NCBI GenBank assembly: GCA_964632755.1
Contig: CAZWDT010000025.1
Location: 1-38,341, forward strand
From: JAFGMR01 sp964632755
GTDB lineage: Archaea; Halobacteriota; Methanosarcinia; Methanotrichales; Methanotrichaceae
DNA: 38,341 bases
Reading direction: 5' to 3'
Below are positions 7,235-14,397 of the stretch, in pieces. Below the pieces are notes generated by a model. The model saw only the letters and a list, made by a program, of their open reading frames with translations. It had not been told where the DNA came from and searched no databases. A program made the translations under genes and the position numbers. Positions within the stretch are counted from its first letter, which is position 1. Each line of letters starts with the position of its first letter.

Positions 7235-8488
7235 TTGAAGACATCCCGAATCCCCGGACTCTATCGTCTCTCTCCCGAGGAGAGGCTCGACGCAATCGCC
7301 CTGATGACCGGCCTGAAAGCCGAGATAACCGAGCTTGCAGATGCGGCCCTCTCGATCGAGGAGGCCGACAGGATGGTCGAGAACGTGGTCGGCCTCTTCC
7401 AGGTGCCTCTCGGGGTTGCCACAGGCTTCCTCATCGACGGCAGGGATGTGATCGTACCGATGGCAACAGAGGAGCCCTCGGTCATCGCTGCGGCGAGCAA
7501 CGGAGCCAGGATGGCCAGGATCGGAGGCGGATTTACCACGTCCACGACAGGGCCTGTGATGCGGGCACAGATCCAGGTTACAGGGTTGAGCGATCCATTC
7601 GGGGCGAAGATGGCGATCCTCGAGAGGGCGGAAGAGCTCAAGGCCATGGCCAACGAGAAGGACCCGATGCTCGTCAAGTACGGCGGCGGAGCCCTGGGAA
7701 TCGAGGTTCATATCTTTGACTCCAGGGTCGGGCCTATGGTCGTTGCCCATCTCATCGTGGACTGTCGCGACGCAATGGGAGCAAACGCCGTCAACACCAT
7801 GGCCGAGGCCCTGGCCCCTCGAATCGAGGAGATCACAGGCGGCAAGGTCTTCCTTCGCATAATCTCGAACCTGGCAGATCTGCGCCTCGCGAGGGCCCGG
7901 GCGGTCTTCTCCTCCGAGGAGATCGGGGGACCGGACGTTGCAAAGGCGATAGTTGCCGCGGCAGCCCTCGCCGAGGTGGATCCATACAGGGCCGCAACTC
8001 ACAACAAGGGCATAATGAACGGCATCACCGCGGCCGTAATGGCGACAGGGAACGACACCCGAGCGGTCGAGGCGGGGGCTCACGCCTTCGCCTGCAGGGA
8101 CGGACAGTATCGATCCCTCACTCGCTATGAGATCGATAAGCGTGGCGATCTCGTGGGAACGATCGAGCTTCCCGTAGCGGTAGGACTTGTGGGAGGGGCA
8201 ACCAGGGTGCACCCTGTCGCAAAGGCAGTGGTCAAGGTCCTAGGCGTTTCGACGGCGGACGATCTAAGCCGCATCATCGCAGCTGTTGGCCTCTCGCAGA
8301 ACTTTGCGGCCTTGAGGGCTCTAGCCACCGAGGGTATTCAGAGAGGGCATATGTCCCTTCATGCCCGAAACCTCGCGGTCCAGGCCGGAGCTCGCGGGGA
8401 TATGATAGATGCGATCGCAAAGAAGATGGTCGCAGAGGGAAGGATCAGCCAGGAGCGAGCCGAGGAGCTCCGAAGAGAGGCATCTTGA
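7235..8488 (+). CDS. Class II HMG-CoA reductase
   Basis: It reduces HMG-CoA to mevalonate, the committed step to archaeal isoprenoid lipids. The class II (Pseudomonas/Archaeoglobus-type) signature is clear: N-terminal IPGLYRLSPEERL, catalytic Glu80 in TEEPSVIAAASNGARM, DCRDAMGANAVNTMAE, catalytic Lys in THNKGIMNG, and the C-terminal His in HMSLHARNLAVQAGA. Class I signatures are absent. At 417 aa it is the normal size, with no membrane anchor. The start is TTG at 7235 after GAGGTG (7222-7227). The stop overlaps the start of prephenate dehydratase by 4 bases (TTGA), so the two are translationally coupled. Class II enzymes often use NADH, but cofactor choice cannot be read here. Confidence 0.95.
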   Translation: MKTSRIPGLYRLSPEERLDAIALMTGLKAEITELADAALSIEEADRMVENVVGLFQVPLGVATGFLIDGRDVIVPMATEEPSVIAAASNGARMARIGGGFTTSTTGPVMRAQIQVTGLSDPFGAKMAILERAEELKAMANEKDPMLVKYGGGALGIEVHIFDSRVGPMVVAHLIVDCRDAMGANAVNTMAEALAPRIEEITGGKVFLRIISNLADLRLARARAVFSSEEIGGPDVAKAIVAAAALAEVDPYRAATHNKGIMNGITAAVMATGNDTRAVEAGAHAFACRDGQYRSLTRYEIDKRGDLVGTIELPVAVGLVGGATRVHPVAKAVVKVLGVSTADDLSRIIAAVGLSQNFAALRALATEGIQRGHMSLHARNLAVQAGARGDMIDAIAKKMVAEGRISQERAEELRREAS

Positions 8489-9282
8489 GAATAGCAGTTC
8501 TAGGGCCTGAGGGGAGCTACTCCGAGAAGGCGGCGAGGAGGTCCTATCCCAGCTGCACTCCCCTATATCTTCCCGGCTTCGAGGAGATCGTCCTCGCTGT
8601 GGAGGGGGGGGATGCCGAGATCGGAATTGTACCTCTGGAGAACAGCCTGGAGGGCGGGGTTGGGCCTACCATGGACCTTCTGATCAGCTCTCAGGTGCAG
8701 ATGGTGGGAGAGGCGATCGAGCCCATCCGCCACTGCCTCCTTGGAAAGGGGGAGCCATCTGAAGTCAGGATTGTGCTCTCTCATCCACAGGGCCTTGCCC
8801 AGTGCAGGCAGTACCTGCGAAGGAAGTATCCCAAAGCGGAGCTTAGGAGCACGGGGTCGACCAGCCACGCGGCAAAGCTTGCCCAGGAGTTCCAGGAGAT
8901 GGCAGCAATCGCCGGCGAGGAGGCTGCAACAAGGTACAACCTCAATGTGCTCGAGCGCGACATCCAGGACTCCCCAAACAACCAGACTCGCTTCGCCTTC
9001 GTGGGCCTGGATGGGCCGGCACCAACTGGAAGGGACAAGACATCCTTGGTTGTCCATCTGGAGAGGGATCGCCCCGGCGCCCTCTACTCAATGCTCGAAG
9101 CGCTCAAAGAGATCAACCTGACGAGGATCGAGTCGAGGCCGAGCAGGCTCGGGCTTGGGGACTATTACTTCTTCATCGATCTGGAGGGGCATAAGGACGA
9201 TCCTCTGGTGAAGGCAGCTCTGGACGAGGTACGCCGGGAATCGTCGATGGTCAAGGTGCTGGGCTCCTACCGCCGTGCCTGA
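8485..9282 (+). CDS. pheA: Prephenate dehydratase with ACT domain
   Basis: It converts prephenate to phenylpyruvate in phenylalanine biosynthesis. The N-terminal GPEGSYSEKAA, the middle IVPLENSLEGGV and the catalytic TRF motif in NNQTRFAFVG are present. An ACT regulatory domain occupies residues ~190-262 (TSLVVHLERDRPGALYSML) with the phenylalanine-binding ESRP motif, so feedback inhibition by Phe is expected. At 265 aa it is a stand-alone dehydratase without a chorismate mutase domain. The start is TTG at 8485, overlapping the HMG-CoA reductase stop. Confidence 0.95.
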   Translation: MRIAVLGPEGSYSEKAARRSYPSCTPLYLPGFEEIVLAVEGGDAEIGIVPLENSLEGGVGPTMDLLISSQVQMVGEAIEPIRHCLLGKGEPSEVRIVLSHPQGLAQCRQYLRRKYPKAELRSTGSTSHAAKLAQEFQEMAAIAGEEAATRYNLNVLERDIQDSPNNQTRFAFVGLDGPAPTGRDKTSLVVHLERDRPGALYSMLEALKEINLTRIESRPSRLGLGDYYFFIDLEGHKDDPLVKAALDEVRRESSMVKVLGSYRRA

Positions 9283-9402
9283 GGGCTTGGCTCCTTTCCC
9301 TTATCTCTCCGAGGTTCTCGCCGGCCCGGGGATCAAGGGCGTCCGCAAAGCAGATCTGATATGGTGGGGTACCCAATGTTGAGTCAATTACAATTTCGTC
9401 CC

Positions 9403-9817
9403 TTATCGTGACAAAGGCGTTGCCGGCGTAAGCGATAGCTCCAGGACTGGGCGGTTTTCCTGGTCTGGATGCTCTCTTGTACAGAACCCGGACTTGGCCT
9501 CAGGATCGCTCGTTGTTGGATGCTCATTGGCTGTCTTTACCACCAGGCCATAGTTGGTAACTCCGCCTTGCCACTGCTGCACAAGAGACGTGATGTCCAC
9601 TTCCACCCATGCCGGCGTCGCAGTTGCTGAAGTGAAGATCGCTACAGGCACGGGGTCGAAAGACGGTTGTTGCATCCAGCAGAGCTCGCCGGCTGCCGTT
9701 GTCTCGTCCACTTCTCCCGAGTGATATGTGTCGGTGCCCTCGTCCCAGGGGCTGATTACTCTGTAGACGCCGAGGCTGTGGACCGGGCCTGTGCTGGGGT
9801 ACGATCCTGAGCAGCAT
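9403..9817 (-). pseudogene. DNRLRE-domain surface-protein fragment
   Basis: Minus-strand codons from about 9817 down to 9403 read HSLGVYRVISPWDEGTDTY, ETTAAGEL, WVEVDITSLVQQWQ, then GVTNYGLVVKT and a final RPVLELS. This is a typical DNRLRE/CBM96-like beta-sandwich domain from secreted or cell-surface proteins. There is no start codon or signal peptide in this frame, and a TGA closes it upstream at about 9820. It is therefore an internal fragment, fused by rearrangement to the HsdR remnant to its right. A possible continuation in another frame runs toward 9310 (AYAGNAFVTIRDEIVIDS), which I cannot assign. Confidence 0.65.
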
Positions 9818-10041
9818 TTTCAAGACCTTGCCGGCCTCCGCTTGCGTCTCCTGCAGGAAGGCCGAGAGCTGCGCCAGATCTGCGCAGTACTCGCGGCTGC
9901 AGTCCTCGGGGGCGCCGCAGATCCAGCCGGCGCCGCCGGAGGTCGCTCGTGCGCTGGTCCGGCGCCGGGATCGCAGGGCGAGCCGGTCAGCGTCATGCAG
10001 ATCAGCCGTTCGAGGCCTCGTTCGCGGGTGTCAGACTTCAT
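9815..10041 (-). pseudogene. Type I restriction endonuclease HsdR, N-terminal remnant
   Basis: The minus-strand start at 10041 reads MKSDTRERGLERLICMTLTG, the start of HsdR-type subunits. The frame then shifts near 9930-9950, and the family sequence continues as GWICGAPEDCSREYCADLAQ and LSAFLQETQ. Similarity ends at about 9815, where it abuts a DNRLRE fragment. Only ~75 residues of a protein normally near 1000 aa remain, and the helicase and nuclease motifs are missing. It is clearly a pseudogene. The call rests on recognising the N-terminal HsdR pattern by eye. Confidence 0.65.
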
Positions 10042-10493
10042 GCAGTTTGCCCCCCAGTCGAGAGGCTCAAAATACCCTGGATCAAGTACCCATCAAGTAC
10101 GGAAAAAAGAAGCAAACCGTTATCTAGCTGGTCTTTGTCAAGGTCTGCCTTAAGAATATGGCATCCTCCCATCAAGTACCGGCCTCATGGCCGACCCTCC
10201 TTGCCCTGAGGCGCGGCCAATCTCCAGCAGCACCACTGGTCGGCGAGGTAGTCAAAGTTCCGATTGCACGTCATGCTTCGTTCTCCTCTGGGGCTTCGTC
10301 TGGGTCGTCGGCCGATTCTTCGTTAGTATCGCTCAGTTAGGTCCATCTCGTCGATCGGCTCCGGATCCTCGGCCTCCTCCGGCAGCCGCGCAGCTGCTTG
10401 ATTTAACTTGCGGGAATGGGGAGGGCAGAGCGCGAAGTCCCCGGTCTTTAGTACTGGGGATGGTCTCGCCTTGATCTCCCCCTCATTCCCCTC
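10042..10493. other. Intergenic debris between hsdR remnant and sulfite-reductase-like gene
   Basis: No intact gene is seen. On the minus strand an acidic segment (EEAEDPEPIDEMDLTE, frameshift, then ESADDPDEAPEENEA and stop at about 10268) looks like the tail of a decayed protein that preceded hsdR. A 12-bp word, CCCATCAAGTAC, occurs at 10089-10100 and 10168-10179, and ATCAAGTAC also at 10081-10089. Confidence 0.4.
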
Positions 10494-11150
10494 TCAGAGG
10501 ACGGCCTTTTTAAATGCCTCGAAGCCGATATCCTCTATGAACTCCCCGAGCCGCTTCTTCTCGGCGTTGGCCTTGTAGTAGCCGATCACCTTCGCGGCGA
10601 GCGCCATGGCCTCCTCGTCGGATAGGCCCTCGGCGAGCTTCTGGGCGATCCTCGGCTTTCGGGCCGCGTTTCCTCCCACAAGGACGGTCCAGCCCTTGGC
10701 AGTGCCCATGAGGCCGAGATCCTTGACGGCGGGCTCGGCGCAGGAGTTCGGACAGCCCGAGACTCCGATCTTGAACTTGGATGGCATCTCTAGTCCATGA
10801 TACAGCTCGTCGAGCTTCAGGCCTACCCCTATCGAGTCCTGCAACCCCCTCTTGCAGAAGGTGGTTCCAGGACAAATCTTGACGCTTCTCACACATAGCC
10901 CGATTGCCGCGCCCGGCTTCATATCGAGGTCTGCCCAGGCCCCGTCCAGATCCTCGGGAAGAAGCCCTACTATCGCTATCCTCTGGGCCGAGGTTATCTT
11001 CAAGGCTGCAGCGTTGTACTTCTCCGCCACCTCGGCGATCCTCTTCAGTCCGGCCGGGGATATTATCCCGCCTGGTATATGGGGTGCTATGGCGTAGGTC
11101 TCCTTGTCCCTTTGGAGAATTGCCGCCTTTTCCATCAGGTCTTTAGTCAT
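10494..11150 (-). CDS. Small siroheme/[4Fe-4S] sulfite-reductase-like protein (Dsr-LP type)
   Basis: This 218-aa protein keeps only the siroheme-iron-sulfur half of nitrite/sulfite reductases. An N-terminal ferredoxin-like half-domain (residues ~15-75) precedes the cluster ligands Cys93-X5-Cys99 (CPGTTFC) and Cys133-X3-Cys137 (CPNSC). Small proteins of this kind are common in methanogens as 'dissimilatory sulfite reductase-like proteins', whose physiological role is unsettled. An assimilatory or redox role is plausible, but I do not assign a substrate. The start at ATG 11150 has GGAG 9 nt upstream. A strong TATA-like element lies ~45 nt before it, so it has its own promoter although it follows the DUF166 gene on the same strand. 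Confidence 0.88.
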   Translation of the reverse strand: MTKDLMEKAAILQRDKETYAIAPHIPGGIISPAGLKRIAEVAEKYNAAALKITSAQRIAIVGLLPEDLDGAWADLDMKPGAAIGLCVRSVKICPGTTFCKRGLQDSIGVGLKLDELYHGLEMPSKFKIGVSGCPNSCAEPAVKDLGLMGTAKGWTVLVGGNAARKPRIAQKLAEGLSDEEAMALAAKVIGYYKANAEKKRLGEFIEDIGFEAFKKAVL

Positions 11151-11193
11151 CTTCTCAAGCTCCGTTGCTTCTTATTAATGATGATGTTCAAAT

Positions 11194-11206
11194 GATTTAT
11201 ATATGC
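11194..11206 (-). promoter_or_regulatory. TATA box of the sulfite-reductase-like gene
   Basis: On the minus strand CATATATAAATC (plus-strand 11194-11206) is a near-consensus archaeal TATA box. Transcription would start about 25 nt downstream, near 11170, giving a leader of about 20 nt. The palindrome ATGCGCAT (11203-11210) touches its upstream edge. Confidence 0.6.
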
Positions 11207-11232
11207 GCATGCACTGCCCGCAAACCGGAGGT

Positions 11233-12039
11233 CTAATCCGCCCTGGAGTCCCATGCCTCAACCTCCCTTGCGCGGGAGATCGCATCCTCCACGGCCTCGC
11301 GTATGATGTATCCGGCCTTGTGGAGGATGGTGTCCTTGAGTTCGAGGTCTTGGTCCATGCTTGCGGTGCATGGGTATGCGTGATGCGCCTCCGAGATCCT
11401 CTCCCTGAGATCCTCTTGATCGGTCTCAAGGCCTGTCATCCTCTTAGCGACGTACCAAGTCGATCCGCAGGGAGCGCTCCTTATCACGTTTGCGGCAAGG
11501 ATCGTCCTCTTCCCTTTTCGGCTCCTCTGTGTCAGGATCTCGATTGCAGGCTCGCCGAAGTGGGCCTTCTCCATGAAGGCCAAGATGTTCGGCTTCTTGG
11601 GATCGGGCCGAAGGGCGCAGAATGGTTTGGCAAACGCTGCCTCCATTCCGAGCTTTGAAGCCTCCTCCTCGAGCTGAAGCCTCGTCCCCAGGGGAAGATC
11701 CGCGGGGTTCTCGGATCCTCCGATTATGCCCTTGTACCCCTTCTCCTTGAGGACGGGCAAAAGCCCGAAGATTATGTCGGGATGGACGCCTACGACGATT
11801 GCGATCTCTGCTGCGGGGATATCTGCTGGGATGTAAGGGCCGACGTCGTCGATGAAGTCGTCGAGGGTCTTTGGGTCAGGCATCTCTATGATGGAGACGA
11901 GGTCCTCGGCCATGCTGTACTTGCCCGACTTGCAGAGAGTGCAAGCGTCGCCGCAGGATATGCAAAAGCCCGAGAAGTTGATCAGATTCCCGATGAGGGA
12001 GATCCCGAACTCGCCGTTGTAGAGGACCGCAACCTTCAT
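11233..12039 (-). CDS. DUF166 family protein
   Basis: This archaeal conserved protein of unknown function has 268 aa from ATG 12039. The N-terminus MKVAVLYNGEFGISLIGNL is followed by a Cys-rich stretch, GFCISCGDACTLCKSGK, which could bind an iron-sulfur cluster or metal. An alpha/beta body follows (VVGVHPDIIFGLLPVLKEKG), then NVIRSAPCGSTWYVAKRM and a C-terminal AHHAYPCTASM. The paired cysteines near both ends are typical of DUF166. Some databases carry an old thymidylate-synthase label for this family, which I do not adopt. The start has AGGAG 8-9 nt upstream. It is divergent from the HxlR regulator and upstream of the sulfite-reductase-like gene, suggesting a shared redox theme. Confidence 0.8.
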   Translation of the reverse strand: MKVAVLYNGEFGISLIGNLINFSGFCISCGDACTLCKSGKYSMAEDLVSIIEMPDPKTLDDFIDDVGPYIPADIPAAEIAIVVGVHPDIIFGLLPVLKEKGYKGIIGGSENPADLPLGTRLQLEEEASKLGMEAAFAKPFCALRPDPKKPNILAFMEKAHFGEPAIEILTQRSRKGKRTILAANVIRSAPCGSTWYVAKRMTGLETDQEDLRERISEAHHAYPCTASMDQDLELKDTILHKAGYIIREAVEDAISRAREVEAWDSRAD

Positions 12040-12076
12040 AATTTTGCTCCTGGGCGAGGCGTTTGCCGCCGCCCAT

Positions 12077-12093
12077 GGTATACTTATAATACC
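12077..12093. promoter_or_regulatory. Palindrome in DUF166/HxlR divergent promoter
   Basis: GGTAT-N7-ATACC (12077-12093) overlaps TATTATAAG, the likely TATA box of the DUF166 gene on the minus strand. It sits 13 nt before the first possible HxlR start. HxlR/YodB proteins bind AT-rich GTAT...ATAC palindromes next to their own genes, so this is a candidate autoregulatory operator. Confidence 0.55.
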
Positions 12094-12105
12094 AACGTAT
12101 ATAGA

Positions 12106-12489
12106 ATGAAGGGTTTCTGCGAGGATATCATGCAGGAAGGATGCACCGTCAATATGACTGTGAAGTACCTCGCGAGGAAGTGGACGCTCTTGATCCTTCT
12201 CGAGCTGTACAAGGGGGAGGGCCACTCTAGGCGCTTCTCGGAGCTTCGAAGGTGCCTTGGCGGCATCACACCAAAGGTCCTCTCTGCGCGGCTAAAAGAG
12301 CTCGATTGCGAAGGGCTGATCGAGAAGAAGGTCGATGAGAGTTTATCTCCCGTCAGAACTGAATACGTCTTGACGGAAAGCGGCCAGGAGATCGTAGATA
12401 TAATCAAGGATATGAAGCGCTGGGCATTGAAATGGAAGATCACTAACATCGAGTGCGAATGCAAGGACTGCAGCGAGTGCGTGCTGTGA
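12106..12489 (+). CDS. HxlR-family winged-helix transcriptional regulator
   Basis: The 127-aa protein (119 aa from the inner start) carries the HxlR DNA-binding domain: YLARKWTLLILLELYKG, RRFSELRRCLGGITPKVLSARLKEL, GLIEKKV and YVLTESGQEI. Cys13 in EGCTVNM lies where redox-sensing HxlR/YodB members have their reactive Cys. A C-terminal cluster (ECECKDCSECVL) adds four more cysteines and could bind metal or form disulfides. ATG at 12130 has GAGG 5 nt upstream and may be the true start; ATG at 12106 has none. It is divergent from the DUF166 gene across a palindrome, so repression or redox control of that gene and itself is likely. The effector is unknown. Confidence 0.88.
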   Translation: MKGFCEDIMQEGCTVNMTVKYLARKWTLLILLELYKGEGHSRRFSELRRCLGGITPKVLSARLKELDCEGLIEKKVDESLSPVRTEYVLTESGQEIVDIIKDMKRWALKWKITNIECECKDCSECVL

Positions 12490-12989
12490 TGGGACTGGAG
12501 GGAATCGCTCCGAGCAGATAATGATGAGGGAGATCAGGCCGCCCTCCCCCATCGATCCCTCGACCCCCGCCGCCTGCCGGGCGCTGGCTGAAGTCCTCCC
12601 GGCCGGGCCGCTTGCGCCTCCACAGCCCGCCCGCGGCTGCGATTCGCAGGTCCCGTCTTCTCTCCTGGCGGTGGCATGCTAGCGGCGCGCCTATCGCCTC
12701 GTGGGAAGATAGCCGAGATGACGGCCCCCAGGGCGGCCTCCCGAAGGCAGGCCAAGGGCCTCGATGGGGCAGGGAGCTGGCAAGCGGGCAGCGATCCTCC
12801 TCATGGAAAGGTTAAGATAGTTGGAACGAACCATTTCATCATCATAGTTCTGGGAGAATAGGCGCCTTCCGGCGACGTCGAGGGCCATCCGGACCCGGAT
12901 GGATGGGTAGCTCTCGCCGAGAAGGCGGAGCCAGAGAATCAGCATGCATCGATCCTGCGCCTTGCCGATATCGGTTTTTTTGGGATTGG
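12490..12989. other. Intergenic region before the CRISPR leader
   Basis: This is about 500 bases of GC-rich sequence with no recognised gene. A minus-strand open frame covers 12691-13056 but shows no known domain and runs into the CRISPR leader, so I do not call it. Confidence 0.4.
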
Positions 12990-13200
12990 TGGTAGAAGGG
13001 GCAAAAAATTTCACGCACCTACCCCTGAAAAACCCCACCGCTAACAGCCGCCGCATAGGGCAAAATCGCGCGTGAAACGGGTCTGCATAGCGAAAATGCC
13101 TCCAAAAGGGAGGTTACTTCGTAATGTTATTCGAACAGTTGACGAGGTGCGTGAAAATCGAGTTTTTTTCGATATGCGGGAAGGCCGCAAAAGCTTTACT
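12990..13200 (+). promoter_or_regulatory. Probable CRISPR leader
   Basis: The array reads left to right, since repeats end in ATTGAAAC and the degenerate repeat is at the right end, so the leader lies here. The 8-mer GCGTGAAA occurs at 13070-13077 and 13149-13156 and inverted at 13009-13016. The longer form AGGTGCGTGAAA (13145-13156) has a 12-bp inverted partner at 13009-13020. Long A and T runs (13002-13008, 13163-13169) are leader-like. Confidence 0.55.
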
Positions 13201-13520
13201 CTTACCATGACCTCCGGGTCGTGGCCCCATTGAAACNNNNNNNNNNNNNNNNNNNNNNNNNNNNNNNNNNNNNNNNNNNNNNNNNNNNNNNNNNNNNNNN
13301 NNNNNNNNNNNNNNNNNNNNNNNNNNNNNNNNNNNNCTTACCATGACCTCCGGGTCGTGGCCCCATTGAAACATGTCGACGGCCTCATACCACACTAGCA
13401 TTTTGTCAAACTTACCATGACCTCCGGGTCGTGGCCCCATTGAAACCCACGTATCGGTTCCGGGTCCTCTCCCTCGATCAGAAACTTACCATGACCTTCG
13501 GGTCATGGCCCCATTGGAAC
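13201..13520 (+). CRISPR. CRISPR array, four visible repeats around an assembly gap
   Basis: Repeats are 36 nt, at 13201-13236, 13337-13372, 13411-13446 and 13485-13520. The two complete visible spacers (13373-13410, 13447-13484) are both 38 nt. The repeat starts CTTACCATGACC and ends CCCCATTGAAAC, giving an ATTGAAAC-type crRNA 5' tag common in type I and III systems. Internally, CCATGACC and GGTCGTGG form an 8-bp stem with a TCCG loop. The last repeat has three changes, as expected of the leader-distal end. Positions 13237-13336 are exactly 100 N, a scaffold gap, so more repeats are probably missing. No cas gene is in the window. Confidence 0.97.
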
Positions 13521-13884
13521 ACGGCTTACGCCAGCGGCTTGGCCTCGAAATAACTGCTATGCCTGCGGCTCGTGGTGAAGGGAAAGGCTGGCCGAACGTC
13601 AGCGCTAAAATCCCTGAGGCGCCTCGAATATCTGCCTATGGCTACTGAGGGGCCGGGCTCGTCCCCCCCCCGCCTCCATCGCAGGCCGGGAATCGCCGCA
13701 ATCCGCCGCTGCCCGCCCCTCTTTCTCAAAAGCTCCTCGACAAATCCGGAGGCCAAAATCCCCTGGGAAGCGAGAACAGCCCAATCCTTTCATGATTGTG
13801 GTCCATGCTCTCCTAATGGCTCCTTGACCTGTTTCAGCGACGAGGATAAGCCGGCTGCCCGAGAGACGGTCGAGGGAGGTTTAG
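13521..13884. other. Intergenic region after CRISPR, nothing recognised
   Basis: This is about 360 bases between the last repeat and the nuclease-like gene. Two short overlapping minus-strand frames are open but show no domain. The region is GC-rich, unlike the AT-richer genes that follow. Confidence 0.4.
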
Positions 13885-13887
13885 CAT

Positions 13888-14385
13888 CTATTTAATTTTC
13901 GAACTGCCTCGGATAACCGCATCAAAATCATCATGGCTAGATATTTTTATATTCCCTTTTCCAAAAATCTCTTTTAGCCTTTTATCATCCGAGTTATCGT
14001 GTGGGGACGAACCATGAGATCTGATGTACCCCTTTAGGGTAATCTCTCTATCGAGACCCATCTCCTTAAACTTCTCGTTTAATATTTCATGTGTTGCATC
14101 AAGCTGCGCAGAAGCGTCTCCACGTTTGCCTCTCTTAAGTTCGATCAGCCAGAGGACTCTCTCAATTTTTCCACCATTACTATTATTTTTATGATAATAT
14201 GCCAAGAGATCGCAGAGCTTTCCTTCATAGCTCATGCGTCTGCAAAATGGGGAATCCTGACCTTCATCTATACGAAAGAACAAGATCGTCTCATCTTTCT
14301 GGCGTTTAGCGCTTACCTTGACGCCTTGTTCCCCAAAGCTGAGCGTATCAAGCAGGCAGTATACCATCAGGGTGTTGAAAGGCAT
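13888..14385 (-). CDS. Putative PD-(D/E)XK nuclease-like protein, partner of AAA ATPase
   Basis: I do not recognise a named family for this 165-aa protein. Its centre fits a PD-(D/E)XK nuclease core: an Asp in KLCDLLAYYHKNN, then a hydrophobic strand ending in Glu-X-Lys (VLWLIELKRGKRG), then a Gln in SAQLDATHEIL, where many such nucleases carry the helix Gln. The start lies 12 nt after the ATPase stop, so the pair is an operon. Codon use is AT-richer than in flanking housekeeping genes, suggesting transfer. The position beside a CRISPR array and an AAA15-like ATPase suggests anti-phage or anti-plasmid defence. The nuclease assignment is inference from motif spacing. Confidence 0.55.
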   Translation of the reverse strand: MPFNTLMVYCLLDTLSFGEQGVKVSAKRQKDETILFFRIDEGQDSPFCRRMSYEGKLCDLLAYYHKNNSNGGKIERVLWLIELKRGKRGDASAQLDATHEILNEKFKEMGLDREITLKGYIRSHGSSPHDNSDDKRLKEIFGKGNIKISSHDDFDAVIRGSSKIK

Positions 14386-14397
14386 CAGTTCCCCCCT

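Noticed and set aside
7217..8212. 331-codon minus-strand open frame
   Set aside because: Antisense shadow of HMG-CoA reductase in GC-rich sequence.
12691..13056. Minus-strand open frame of 121 codons before the CRISPR array
   Set aside because: No domain or ribosome-binding site recognised and it runs into the probable leader; coding nature not supported.
13447..13484. Identity of CRISPR spacer targets
   Set aside because: Cannot be determined without database search; no match to other parts of this window was noticed.
13521..13793. Short minus-strand frames after the CRISPR array
   Set aside because: Two overlapping frames without recognisable motifs or start signals.
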